A stretch of DNA of 37,871 bases from Candidatus Aquicultor sp. (GTDB lineage: Bacteria > Actinomycetota > Aquicultoria > Aquicultorales > Aquicultoraceae), in the NCBI GenBank assembly GCA_030682615.1, contig JAUXNY010000043.1, positions 1 through 37,871 of the forward strand, written 5' to 3'. Positions 1 through 9,810 of this stretch are shown piece after piece. The first letter of the stretch is position 1; each line of letters starts with the position of its first letter. The position numbers and the translations under genes were made by a program. Under the pieces are notes generated by a model. That model was not told the origin of the DNA. It made no database searches and was given only the letters and a program-made list of their open reading frames with translations.

Positions 1-100
1 TCTTGCGAACGAGAACCCGCCCCCCATATATGGGCACACCGGCGGTGAGATCCAATATTTCGTGACCGTTGTCTGTGTTCGATATTTTATTCATACACAT
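1..100 (-). CDS. N-terminal part of an unidentified CDS running off the left edge (M C M N K I S N T D N G H E I L D L T A G V P I Y G G R V L V R K...)
   Basis: Reverse strand is open from ATG at 100 (or 94) to the window start with no stop; absent from the ORF track because it is truncated. Too short to assign a family. Confidence 0.4.
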   Translation of the reverse strand, partial: MCMNKISNTDNGHEILDLTAGVPIYGGRVLVRK

Positions 101-310
101 AAACTACCATTGCAGCCGGTATTTAGATAGCCGGGGCGCTAGAAGGTGGCGGAATACCGTAGGCTCTCGCCCCCTCAATATTTACAAAGTATATTCAAAC
201 TGCATTGAAATATTGCTTTATTATATAATAGGTATATCGCATGATTGACCAAACCATGAGATTTTCGGCTGAAGCTATGGAATATAGTCAGGGATTCGAG
301 AGAGGTGTTC

Positions 311-1165
311 GTGTTGGAGAACGATGACGTAAGGAAGATAGTGCGTGAAGGTTACGCGAAGATAGCACAGCTCGAGGAGTCATGCTGCGGGACGGCGCCG
401 GCGCCGGCGAAAAGCTCGGACGGTTGCGGCTGTGGCTGCGGAGACCCCCAAGAATCCATCAGCAAACAGGTGGGCTACACCGATGAGGATATAAACTCGG
501 TTCCCGATGGCGCAAATATGGGCTTGGGCTGCGGCAACCCGGTGGCGCTCGCGTCGCTCAAAGAGGGCGAGGTCGTGCTCGACCTCGGCTCCGGCGGGGG
601 CTTCGACTGCTTCCTCGCCGCACCGAGAGTGGGGGAGAGCGGCCGCGTCATCGGCGTCGATATGACCCCGGAGATGCTGGAAAAAGCACGCGCCAATGCG
701 CGGAAAAGCGGTTTCGCCAACGTCGAGTTCAGACTGGGCGAGATAGAGCACCTGCCGGTCGCCGACAACGAGGTCGATGTCATCATCTCGAACTGTGTCA
801 TCAATCTATCCCCCGACAAGCAGCGGGTCTTCGACGAGGCGTTGCGGGTTCTCAAACCGGGAGGTAGGCTGATGGTATCCGATATCGTCCTCCTCTCCGA
901 GCTGCCCGACTTTATCAAAGACAGCATCACCGGCTACGTGAGCTGCCTCTGCGGCGCGGTCATGCGCGACGAGTATCTCGCCTTGATGGAGAAGGCCGGT
1001 TTTACCGGTGTCGAAGTTCTAGAGGAGACCGCCTATCCGGTGGAGAAATTAATAAGCGGGCCGGCGATTCAGGCCATCATCGAAGACCTCGAGATAACCG
1101 ATGAGCGCCTCGCGTCGATTGCGGCGACAGTGCTCAGCGCCAAGGTCTGCGCGTATAAGAAATAG
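311..1165 (+). CDS. arsM: Arsenite S-adenosylmethionine methyltransferase (ArsM)
   Basis: SAM-binding motif VLDLGSGGGFDCFLAA, NCVINLSPDK, GRLMVSDIVL, GYVSCLCGA and conserved Cys residues typical of ArsM. The track start is 305; SD gagagg at about 299-305 favours GTG at 311. Confidence 0.9.
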   Translation: MLENDDVRKIVREGYAKIAQLEESCCGTAPAPAKSSDGCGCGCGDPQESISKQVGYTDEDINSVPDGANMGLGCGNPVALASLKEGEVVLDLGSGGGFDCFLAAPRVGESGRVIGVDMTPEMLEKARANARKSGFANVEFRLGEIEHLPVADNEVDVIISNCVINLSPDKQRVFDEALRVLKPGGRLMVSDIVLLSELPDFIKDSITGYVSCLCGAVMRDEYLALMEKAGFTGVEVLEETAYPVEKLISGPAIQAIIEDLEITDERLASIAATVLSAKVCAYKK

Positions 1166-1248
1166 CATGAAAGCATAGCCTTGTATCGTCTAGCTAAGCA
1201 AGGATTTTAGAACAATTACCGGATGAGGATTCTAAGAGGACTAATCAG

Positions 1249-2619
1249 ATGCCAGGAGTAGGTAGAAACGAGCCCTGCCCGTGCGGCAGCGGCAAGAAGT
1301 TCAAAAAGTGTTGCGGCGCGCGGCCGTTCGCGGAGATAAAACCGGAGGCGTCGACGAAGAAGCGCCAGGTTGATGCGATACTCACGTACCTGAGCAAACA
1401 GCACCGCGAGGCCATCGAGGACGCCTACGAGGTATTCTTTGAAGAATTCGACCCCGAAGAGCATCTCGACGGCGGACTGCAGAATATGGCGATGATAAAC
1501 TTCTGGGACTGGGTGGTCAGCGACGCTTTGGCCGACTACGACGACCCGGATAACAGAACAACCCTGCTAGACCTCTATATCGAAGACAACCGCGAACAAC
1601 TTACCGGCGACGATTTGAGCGTTCTCGGGAAGTTAAGAAACTCGTATTTAAGTCTCTACGAGGTCGCGGAGGTCTATCCCGAGGAGGGATTATTCTTTGA
1701 AGATCTGCTTCTCGGCGGGTCGTTTAGTGTGCGCGAGCGCACGGCCACCCGCTATCTTAACAAATGGGACATCATCGCCGTGCGCCTCCTGGAGATAGAC
1801 GGTGAGTGGGCTATGTCGGGGAGTATCTACTCGTACCACCGGCACCGCAAGGCTAAGCTAATCCAGGAGTTCAAGAGCGATTATGAGCTGCTCAAAGGGG
1901 ATTATCCCGATTTTACGATGCGTGACTCTCTCAAGGAGAACGGCGATTTGTTCATGTACCACTGGTATGAGCCTCTTCTCTACCCCGAGCCGCCGCAGCT
2001 GGCAACCTCCAGCGGCGAGCAGGTTCTCATCTCCAAAGCTCGTTTTGATGTTAACGACAAAGATGCGGTAATCGCCGCCCTCACCGCCATCGATGGTTTC
2101 GAGCGCGAAGATGAGAGCTTTGTCTGGCTCGGTGAGACTGAGCATATGAATGGCCTGGTCCTCCTGGGGCAGGTCGTCTTCGAAGGAGACCGGCTCGTTC
2201 TCGAGACCAACTCCAAAGAGCGACTCGAGAAGGGAAAAGCGCTCATTAGCGAGCATGCCGCTGGTCTGGTTATGCACAAGGCCGATGAGTTTCAAGATAT
2301 CCTGCAGGCGCTTGAGAACCAGAAACCCGGCGCGCGTGCGGCCAAAGATGACGCCGACGACATCCCGCCGGAGATGCGGCAGCAGATATACGAGCAGTTT
2401 ATGCAAGGATATTATGAGAATTGGCTCAACGATCGCATCCCGATGCTGGACGGCAAGACACCGCTTGAGGCGGTCAGGACCGAAGACGGGAAACATGGTG
2501 TCATCGAGACATTAAAATCCATCGAGAACAGCGAGCTTCGCAACAAAAAGCAGGGGCAGCCGCATGTCGATATCGCGTGGCTGTGGGAGCGTCTCGGCCT
2601 GGAGCGTCCGGAGGTTTAG
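1249..2619 (+). CDS. SEC-C zinc-binding motif protein with C-terminal MbcA/ParS/Xre-like toxin-binding-type segment
   Basis: N-terminus [19 protein letters not shown] is a SEC-C motif; C-terminal [28 protein letters not shown] resembles the DUF2384-like segment common in SEC-C proteins. SD agagga upstream of ATG. Confidence 0.75.
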   Translation: MPGVGRNEPCPCGSGKKFKKCCGARPFAEIKPEASTKKRQVDAILTYLSKQHREAIEDAYEVFFEEFDPEEHLDGGLQNMAMINFWDWVVSDALADYDDPDNRTTLLDLYIEDNREQLTGDDLSVLGKLRNSYLSLYEVAEVYPEEGLFFEDLLLGGSFSVRERTATRYLNKWDIIAVRLLEIDGEWAMSGSIYSYHRHRKAKLIQEFKSDYELLKGDYPDFTMRDSLKENGDLFMYHWYEPLLYPEPPQLATSSGEQVLISKARFDVNDKDAVIAALTAIDGFEREDESFVWLGETEHMNGLVLLGQVVFEGDRLVLETNSKERLEKGKALISEHAAGLVMHKADEFQDILQALENQKPGARAAKDDADDIPPEMRQQIYEQFMQGYYENWLNDRIPMLDGKTPLEAVRTEDGKHGVIETLKSIENSELRNKKQGQPHVDIAWLWERLGLERPEV

Positions 2620-2772
2620 CCCGTCTAAGCGTCCGGTTTTAGTGTTGACGGGGATGAGCTACAAAGATCTGCAACAGACGCCATCTTGTGTCAATCCCCT
2701 ATTATTGTGAGTCCCAAATCCCGCTAAAACCGGCTATAATAGTGGATAAGAATATAGATGAGGTTGATAGCA

Positions 2773-3378
2773 ATGTCGAGTGTTATAGACATCACCCATT
2801 ATCTAGATGACCGGGGTTTGCCGGTATTTGTCGGCTCAGCAGGCCGCTTGAGCAGGTTCTTTGGGAACATCGTCGCGGCCGCATCGCTTTTGCCTGTCGA
2901 GGGTACCGTCGTTTCGGCGGTACGCTGTGGCACGCGGCCCGGGCACAAGCGTTGCGAGGGCAGTATTCATATCTACCGGCGCTACGACGGCGTCATAGAA
3001 TGGACCTGTCCCGAATGTGACGATGAGGGCTTTGTCTACAATTGGGAGGCCACCTACTGGGATAAAAGCCGCTATTACGATTCGAACCTTGGCTTCGATG
3101 CCGTTACGCTTATCGTCTCGCGCGCAGAATACGACACGCTCGCCGGCCTCGACACGCTCTCCGAGGAGGGTGAGGCGATTCTTCACGCGGCAACCACCGT
3201 CGATGAGGGCATTGAGCTTGCGGCAGCGCCTGGCGCCTTCGACGATCTGGTAGGCTATATCGCTTTCGAGGCTAACCACGAATCGAACCACCGCAGCGAG
3301 CAGCTGCTGGGAAAACTATGCGAGCGCATTGAGATGTTACTGGAGTTCAACGAAATAGCGCAAGGGTTTTATGATTGA
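2773..3378 (+). CDS. Conserved hypothetical protein with a CxxC motif (WTCPECDDEGFVYNW)
   Basis: 206-aa ORF in the track; SD gaggt suits internal ATG 2773 better than 2758. No family recognised. Confidence 0.6.
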   Translation: MSSVIDITHYLDDRGLPVFVGSAGRLSRFFGNIVAAASLLPVEGTVVSAVRCGTRPGHKRCEGSIHIYRRYDGVIEWTCPECDDEGFVYNWEATYWDKSRYYDSNLGFDAVTLIVSRAEYDTLAGLDTLSEEGEAILHAATTVDEGIELAAAPGAFDDLVGYIAFEANHESNHRSEQLLGKLCERIEMLLEFNEIAQGFYD

Positions 3379-3503
3379 CCCAGCCGATATTCTGCCACCC
3401 CTAAAAGCGACCGACCGGTAAATGAATATAATAGCATTAAACCGGGTAGGAAATACTACATCGGGAACAAGCTTTTATGCGGTGAAGACGGCAACGGTAA
3501 AGA

Positions 3504-5288
3504 TTGCAAACGCAGGCTAGTGGAGAGGTTCTCGTGCTCGTAGCTGCCCGCAGGATTCTAGAGGTTGATAAAGTGACGGACGATAGTCGTAATAAGTTGT
3601 TACATAGCGATTTTAAGAACTCAGCCCGCGAGATATACGATGCGTGTAAAGATCTAATCGGCGCGACCGCCGGCTATGTAGCCTTGCTCAACGACGATGG
3701 AGACGAGAATGAACTCTTATTTCTCGATGCCGGAGGGCTGTCATGCAATGTAAACCCGTCGCTGCCGATACAATCCGGCGTTTGCGAAGAACGCTGCCAT
3801 AGCACTGCATAATAGCAGGCTATTGGGCTTATTGAGGAATAGCGAGGAGTGCTTCCGGTCGGTCGTACAGACTGCGAGCGATGCCGTTATTAGTATCAAT
3901 CGTTCAGGACACATAATCTTCTGGAATAAAGCAGCAGAAACGATATTTGGATATTCGGCCGAGGAAATGACCGGAAAAGCGCTTAGCACAATAATGCCGG
4001 AGCGGTTCAGAAAGTTTCACGAAGAGGGCTTATACAGGCTGCTTTCGACAGGAGAACAGCGCATCGTCGGTCAAGTAGTCGAAGTAGCCGGGCTTAAAAA
4101 AGAAAACATCGAATTTCCCATAGAGCTTTCTCTTGCAAGATGGGAGAGTAGCGAAGGAGCCTTTTTCACGGGTATTATTCGCGATACAACAGAGCGCAAG
4201 CATGTCGAGAAAGAGCTTAGAATCTCGAAAAGGTTGAGTGACGCCCTCAACGATATAAGCAAAGCGATAAATTCGACGCTCGATTTCGACGCCATCATGG
4301 AAAAAGTCGTCGTGGAATCCGCCGAGGCGATAGGCGCGGAAACCGCTGCCGTGGCACTGCGTGAAAGGGGCGGGTGGCAAGTAAAATACTTGCATGGGTT
4401 TATGCAAGAGCTGAAAGGCGTCAGGCTATCCGATACGCAGGCCAAAGGTTTGGTGTCCGCTGAAAAGACCAGGAATGTTGTGGTCATTAGCGACGCTGTA
4501 AATGACGAGCGCGTCAATGAACAGATGGTGCAAAGATACGGGATTCGTTCGGTCTTAATCATGCCTTTGATAGTCAGAAATGAGACTATCGGGGTGCTCT
4601 TTTTCACCTATCATTCAAAACAGGTGGAGTTTTCGAAGAGCCATGTCGATTTTGCGATAAAATTGGCGGCATCGCTCTCTTTGGCTCTCAAAAACGCCCG
4701 GCTATATGAGGCAGAGCGACATATAGCACATGCCCTGCAGGAAACCCTCCTTATGCTCCCCGAAAAGATAAAAGGCCTCGAATATGGCTATCTTTACCGT
4801 TCCGCGACCGAGGCGCCAACACTCGAGCGGGTGTTGGCGAAGACCAACAACTTCATTTGCCGCACCAACTCCCCATTTGCGTTTGTCACCATCTTTTTTG
4901 GCATACTGGATACCATGACCGGCAAGCTATTATATAGCTCCGCGGGGCATCCTCCCGCCGTGCTGAAAAGAAAATCGGGGCCGTTGAATTGCTCGACCGG
5001 CACTATCCAATGGTGGGAGCGTTTGAGGCGGTGAGCTATAAAAGCCACAGGCACAATCTAGACAGGGGAGACTTGCTTATCATCTATACCGATGGAATCA
5101 CCGAAGCAAGAGCCGGCCTCAATTTCTTTGGTGAAGAGGGACTGCTGGAGTTTGTGGAAAAAATGGGTCCGGCAAGGGCCAGAGAAGTGCCAAAGCGCAT
5201 ATTCGCGGCAGTAATGGAGCATACAGGCGGTAGGTTGTCTGACGATGCCGCCATTGTGGCTATCTGTGTTGCGGGCGAACCGGGCTAG
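3504..5288 (+). pseudogene. Degraded GAF-PAS-GAF-SpoIIE/PP2C phosphatase signalling protein
   Basis: Three track ORFs (3504-3812, 3823-5034, 4989-5288) are pieces of one architecture: GAF start (IGATAGYVALLNDDGDENELLFLDAGGL), GAF end in another frame (FAKNAAIALHNSRLL), PAS (VVQTASDAVISINRSGHIIFWNKAAETIFGYSAEEM), second GAF, SpoIIE start (LEYGYLYRSATEAP) and end (GDLLIIYTDGITEAR). The internal parts of the first GAF and of the SpoIIE domain are missing, and there is a frameshift near 4977-4980. Confidence 0.8.
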
Positions 5289-5462
5289 GGTTAAGCCTGG
5301 GCCAGGGACGCTCTTTACTTGCTAAACTTACGCTCGATCTACAATAACAATCGCGATCATTACAGGGTCTAAATAGAAGACATAACCTTTGACAGTACCG
5401 ACAAGCGTTGGAAAGAGGCGCTTGGGTAGAAGGGGAAGGGGCTACCATCCCCGTGGTAATGA

Positions 5463-5491
5463 TTGAACGTACCTTTTCTATAAGCTATAGT
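5463..5491 (+). promoter_or_regulatory. Candidate sigma-70-type promoter for the mntA-hepT unit (TTGAAC - 17 nt - TATAGT)
   Basis: TTGAAC at 5463-5468, TATAGT at 5486-5491, spacer exactly 17 nt, 24 nt upstream of ATG 5516. Confidence 0.5.
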
Positions 5492-5515
5492 TAGAAAACA
5501 GATAGGTGGTTAAGT

Positions 5516-5947
5516 ATGATTTCAATAGAAAAGATACGGACCAGCATAAAGGACTTGTTTGTCTCTGATGAGAATGTTGCATTGGCGTTTGTATTTGGCT
5601 CGATTGCGACAGGAAAGATGCATCCGGATAGCGATATCGACGTAGCCGTTCTGTTGAGTTCTTGCCGGGATAGGCATAAATGTGCGGAAATTTCGCTATC
5701 GCTCAGCGAGCAACTTGCGAAAATGTTGGGTACCGATAAAGTCGACCTTGTGATTTTAAATACCGCAAACCCGCTTTTGATGTTTGAGGTCGCCACCAAG
5801 GGCGTTTTAGTTTACGAAAGGCAAGCTGGGTTAGCGGATGACTTTAAATTAAAAGCAGTAAAAATGCGGATGGATGCGAAGAAGTTCTTTCAGCTCGACA
5901 AGCTTGCGATAAAAAAGTTCTTATCGGAGATGAAGCCCGGTGCTTAA
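5516..5947 (+). CDS. mntA: MntA-like minimal nucleotidyltransferase, antitoxin of a HepT/MntA system
   Basis: GSIATGKMHPDSDIDVAV matches the GSx10DxD nucleotidyltransferase signature, with a further Asp in KVDLVIL. Overlaps hepT by 8 nt. Confidence 0.85.
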   Translation: MISIEKIRTSIKDLFVSDENVALAFVFGSIATGKMHPDSDIDVAVLLSSCRDRHKCAEISLSLSEQLAKMLGTDKVDLVILNTANPLLMFEVATKGVLVYERQAGLADDFKLKAVKMRMDAKKFFQLDKLAIKKFLSEMKPGA

Positions 5948-6365
5948 CACAGACCTAGTAAGAAGGAAACTAGTTTCACTTCAGGGTTACCTAAAAGAGT
6001 TACAGCAACTTTCCGGTGTTACATTTGAAGAGTACAAAGCCGATTTTACCAAGCGAAGGGCGGTAGAGCGACTGATTCAACTTCTGGTAGAGACGGCTTC
6101 CGATATCAACGCGCATGTCGCTTTAGAAGTGACCGGCAATCCGCCAACCGATTATTATACATCTTTTATGCGGGCCGCCGACATCGGTCTTATTGCACGA
6201 GAGCTAGCAGACAAATTAGCTCCCTCTGCAGGCTTAAGGAACAGAATAGTGCACGAGTATGAAGCGATAAAGGATGAAATCGTGTACGAAAGCATAGGCC
6301 AAGCGGTTGATCAATATATAGAGTTCGTCCGGCAAGTCGAAGCCTTCCTAGAGAAAAGCGGTTAA
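5940..6365 (+). CDS. hepT: HepT-like RNase toxin (DUF86)
   Basis: DUF86-like helical protein with RNRIVHEYEAI, matching the Rx4-6HxY HEPN motif. Confidence 0.85.
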   Translation: MLNTDLVRRKLVSLQGYLKELQQLSGVTFEEYKADFTKRRAVERLIQLLVETASDINAHVALEVTGNPPTDYYTSFMRAADIGLIARELADKLAPSAGLRNRIVHEYEAIKDEIVYESIGQAVDQYIEFVRQVEAFLEKSG

Positions 6366-6373
6366 GTATCAAA

Positions 6374-7117
6374 ATGAAAATTTCCAGCTGGCAAATACGC
6401 ATGGGTTTGTCGTTGATTCTTCTGTCCGCCACCGTCTATACGATTCATTACTTGATTTTTAGAGACGCGCACCACATCTTCATCTATATGGTGGGAGACA
6501 TTGCATTTGTCTTTATCGAGGTATTGATGGTCAGCATGGTTCTACACCAGCTCATGGAAGCGAGGGCCAAGTCGGTTATGTTACAGAAGCTCAATATGCT
6601 TATCGGCGTGTTTTTCAGCGAGATAGGGACAAAGCTGATGGCTTACTTCTCCGACATCGACCCCGACCTCGACGCTATCAAAAGCGATCTTATTATTACA
6701 AACGACTGGGCCGAACAGAACTTCAAGGAGGTCGGTAACCTTCTTAAGAAGTATGATTATAAGGTCGAGGCCGACAGCATCGATTTGGATTACCTGCGCG
6801 AATTCTTCGCCGAGAAAAGCGATTTTTTATTGAGATTGCTGGAAAACCCAAACCTATTGGAACACGAATCGTTTACTGATCTTCTTCAGGCCATCTTCCA
6901 TTTGAGCCAAGAGCTTCAAGCTAGGAAGAATTTGAAGATATTGCCGGGTAGCGATCGCGAGCATTTAGCCATAGACATAGAGCGGATATACGGTCTAATC
7001 GTGTATCAGTGGCTCGATTATATGAGTCATCTGAAGAGCAACTACCCCTATCTGTTTTCGCTTGCCATGAGGGCAAATCCATTTGACCAGAGTGCATCTC
7101 CAGTGGTGCTTAAGTAG
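6374..7117 (+). CDS. Conserved hypothetical membrane protein with two N-terminal TM helices and a cytosolic helical domain
   Basis: Hydrophobic segments MGLSLILLSATVYTIHYLIF and IFIYMVGDIAFVFIEVLMVSMVL; starts 8 nt after the hepT stop. Confidence 0.75.
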   Translation: MKISSWQIRMGLSLILLSATVYTIHYLIFRDAHHIFIYMVGDIAFVFIEVLMVSMVLHQLMEARAKSVMLQKLNMLIGVFFSEIGTKLMAYFSDIDPDLDAIKSDLIITNDWAEQNFKEVGNLLKKYDYKVEADSIDLDYLREFFAEKSDFLLRLLENPNLLEHESFTDLLQAIFHLSQELQARKNLKILPGSDREHLAIDIERIYGLIVYQWLDYMSHLKSNYPYLFSLAMRANPFDQSASPVVLK

Positions 7118-7123
7118 TCTTTA

Positions 7124-8308
7124 TTAACGCGCCGTAGCGGCTCCGACCGAAATCGAGCGCTCACCGTGCTCCGCTATCGCCAGCTCATACGCCGCCAACA
7201 GTGTCGTTGTCGAGCTTTCTACGCCGAATCGAACCGCTCCAGCCTGAGCATTCTGCGCCATATTCTCCCGCAGTGCCGTATCGCCGAGCAGGCGGGCGAG
7301 TGCCGAGGTGAAATCTTCGAGAGTCTCTTCGGTAAGGAGGCCGTCCTCACCGTGTGTGATGATATCGCCGGTGCCCATTGCGGTGACCGCCACGACCGGC
7401 AGGCCCGATGCGAGAGCCTCCATGATGGTAAGCGGGTGGACCTCGGTCGTCGAAGCCGTAGCAAAGAGGTCTGCCGCCCGGTATACCTTCGGCATCTCGT
7501 CGTAGGCTATGGCACCGAGCATCACGACATTGTCATCGAGTTCTCGCGCCGTTACCATCTTGCGGAAGTTTTCCTCTTGCGGGCCGCTCCCCGCAACGAC
7601 CAGATTCACCTTAGAACCCGCCGTTTTACCGAGCAGCGCTTTGAAGCTGTCGAGCAAGAAATCGAGGTTTTTCTCGAGCGCGATACGCCCCGAATAGAGG
7701 ACAACCGCGGTATCCGGCTCCAGTCCGAGCCACACTTTCGCCTCGCGGCGGTCGAGTTTAATGCCGGTGAATTTAGCGGTATCTATGCCGTTTGGCACTA
7801 CGCTGATAGGCCGCGTGACGTGCTGTGCCCTAAGGTAGCGGCTGATACCCTCCGAGGGCGCCACGACGAGGTCGCATTGCTGAATAAAGCTGGTAACGTA
7901 ACTTTCGAGCGCTCCGCGCAACATGCCGCCCAGAAGCGGGATATAGTGAGAGTATTGGGTGTACTGCGTGTGGTTGGTAAAGACCAACGGCTTATTATGG
8001 CTGCGAGCCATGGTCAGCGCATGACGACCCATGACAAACGGGTGATGCGCATGTATCACATCAAGGTTGGCCGCAATGGCACGCTGACTTCTGGTCAAGG
8101 GTAAAGTAAGTCCATACCCCGGGTACGCTGGATGACCAATCGAACGGCAAGCAACAAGACCCTTTTCACCGTTTTCGTGCCCGGTAGCCGGGGTAAAAAC
8201 AAAAACTTCATGGCCCCTGCTCTCAAGGACGTCTTTAAAGTTAAGGATTGAAAACACGACCCCGTTAATGACGGGACGGTAACATTCCGTAACGATTCCT
8301 ATTTTCAT
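7124..8308 (-). CDS. GT4-family glycosyltransferase (PimB/diglucosyl-diacylglycerol synthase-like)
   Basis: MKIGIVTECYRPVINGVVFSI N-terminus, VVPNGIDTAKF, EVHPLTIMEALASGLPVVAV donor-binding region. Confidence 0.88.
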   Translation of the reverse strand: MKIGIVTECYRPVINGVVFSILNFKDVLESRGHEVFVFTPATGHENGEKGLVACRSIGHPAYPGYGLTLPLTRSQRAIAANLDVIHAHHPFVMGRHALTMARSHNKPLVFTNHTQYTQYSHYIPLLGGMLRGALESYVTSFIQQCDLVVAPSEGISRYLRAQHVTRPISVVPNGIDTAKFTGIKLDRREAKVWLGLEPDTAVVLYSGRIALEKNLDFLLDSFKALLGKTAGSKVNLVVAGSGPQEENFRKMVTARELDDNVVMLGAIAYDEMPKVYRAADLFATASTTEVHPLTIMEALASGLPVVAVTAMGTGDIITHGEDGLLTEETLEDFTSALARLLGDTALRENMAQNAQAGAVRFGVESSTTTLLAAYELAIAEHGERSISVGAATAR

Positions 8309-8473
8309 AGCTCCCTGAAGGTCTTGGATGTTTCGGCTTGCGGTCCTTACACAATTCAGGACCTGACAACATATATTCTAACACAGCTATTTTACCACAA
8401 CGGGACTGAAGGGTATTTTTATCGCACCAGTTTGCTTAGGGGTGCTTTGATGCGCATGCATTGGCCGCGCAAT

Positions 8474-8515
8474 AAAGACGCGGGACTCGCTCAGCGGAGC
8501 GAGTCCCGCGTCTTT
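8474..8515 (-). terminator. Intrinsic terminator hairpin, 19-bp perfect stem, 4-nt loop
   Basis: aaagacgcgggactcgctc / agcg / gagcgagtcccgcgtcttt, 28 nt past the stop of the minus-strand CDS at 8543; short T-rich flanks on both strands (could be bidirectional). Confidence 0.8.
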
Positions 8516-8542
8516 TCTTAGAAGCATTATGTTAAGCTTTGC

Positions 8543-9133
8543 CTATTTCCTGAAGTAAATTGTGAAGTTGGTGATAGGCGTTTTGTTTACATCGGCCACT
8601 TTGATAGGCTTGCCTTTTTCAACTTTGATTGTAATGGGGGCCGGCGGTGTGTATGCGATGCCATTAATAATAGCTCTGTGTAGTTCGTATCCCCTGGTTC
8701 TGGCTGTAAGCGTGTAGGTTCCCGGTTTAATGTTCTTGAACCTGAAAACCCCGCATCTGTTCGATTGCGCCGCGCGGACTATCTTGCCGTCGCTGTTCAA
8801 GAGCCGCAGGTGGACATTGGCTAGATGGGTCGTGGTAGTTTCACTGGCTGTAATAGTCGTCTCAAGGATTGTCAAACCTTCGAAGTTCCCGAATTTAGCC
8901 TTAGCCGATTTGTTCTCTTTACCCTTTGGACATGTGCAGGGAGTGTTGCATGCGGTTGGCGTAGAACATGTCGAACTTAGTGTTGATGGACACATACAGC
9001 GCGTCGTACTAGTCGTAGTCGGGCATGTCTTGCTAGTGTTTTGCTTTTTCGGGCCCGCAAGCGCGATGCCGGCAATGGCGAGGCTCGCGACGAGCGCCAG
9101 TGCGATGACTATCATCAAACGATGATTCTTCAT
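8543..9133 (-). CDS. Secreted protein with Thr/Cys-rich linker and C-terminal carboxypeptidase-regulatory-like (CNA-B type) domain
   Basis: Signal peptide LMIVIALALVASLAIAGIALA; TCPTTTSTTRCMCPSTLSSTCSTPTACNTPCTCPKG linker; GVFRFKNIKPGTYTLTARTRGYE typical of CarboxypepD_reg folds. Confidence 0.75.
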   Translation of the reverse strand: MKNHRLMIVIALALVASLAIAGIALAGPKKQNTSKTCPTTTSTTRCMCPSTLSSTCSTPTACNTPCTCPKGKENKSAKAKFGNFEGLTILETTITASETTTTHLANVHLRLLNSDGKIVRAAQSNRCGVFRFKNIKPGTYTLTARTRGYELHRAIINGIAYTPPAPITIKVEKGKPIKVADVNKTPITNFTIYFRK

Positions 9134-9266
9134 AGATTCCTCCTTCGTAATAGGTTTAAACTTATATTAGGATGCGACTGTCACATCATATATAACGATA
9201 GGGGAGATATCTAAGTTACGGATTAAAGCAAATAATTTTATCGATTTTTGCTCCAACAACCGCTCT

Positions 9267-9764
9267 CTAATCTATTTTCTTAAAGAATTTCTGCGGCCAG
9301 TTGCAAACCGGACACTTCTCCGGCGCCTCGTCGATGTGGACGTGCCCGCAGTTCTGGCAGACCCAGTATTCTACGGTAGGAGCACCTGCGAGGTTCGCCA
9401 GCATCTCGCCAAAGAGCCTGGAATGCTCTTTCTCAACGGCATTGGCGTTCTCGAAGCTCATTTTGGCGGCTTTTTCTTCCTCACCGGCAGCGGCCGCGAT
9501 CATTCTCGGATACATACTCTGGAACTCGTAGTTCTCGCCAGTGATAGCCTCCTTGAGGTTCTCTTCAGTGGTACCGACTTTGCCCGTGGCCGCGATATGC
9601 TTTAGGGCATGGACGGTCTCGCTGTCGGCGGCCGCCCGGAGAAGCTTTGCCGCTTGGCTAAAGCCCTCTTTTTCGGCTTGCTGCGCGAAGGCCAGATATG
9701 TCCGGTTGGCCTGCGACTCTCCCGCAAAGGCTTCCTTAAGGTTATCTCGGGTCTCTTCGTTCAT
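9267..9764 (-). CDS. rbr: Rubrerythrin
   Basis: Ferritin-like ExxH motifs (AFAGESQANRTYLAFAQQAEKEG, EKEHSRLF) and C-terminal rubredoxin CxxC pair (CQNCGHVHIDEAPEKCPVC). Confidence 0.93.
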   Translation of the reverse strand: MNEETRDNLKEAFAGESQANRTYLAFAQQAEKEGFSQAAKLLRAAADSETVHALKHIAATGKVGTTEENLKEAITGENYEFQSMYPRMIAAAAGEEEKAAKMSFENANAVEKEHSRLFGEMLANLAGAPTVEYWVCQNCGHVHIDEAPEKCPVCNWPQKFFKKID

Positions 9765-9810
9765 ACGTCCTCCTTGTCATGCGCTTGCTTTTCATACAAA
9801 TTATATGCGA

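Noticed and set aside
1208-1235. TTAGAA...TTCTAA inverted repeat upstream of the SEC-C gene
   Set aside because: 6-bp arms in AT-rich sequence; likely chance.
7166-8104. 312-aa plus-strand ORF
   Set aside because: Antisense to the well-supported GT4 glycosyltransferase; Arg/His-rich composition typical of a shadow ORF.
8342-8363. GGTCCT-N10-AGGACC inverted repeat in the glycosyltransferase leader
   Set aside because: Short arms and no associated clear promoter; too weak to promote to a finding.
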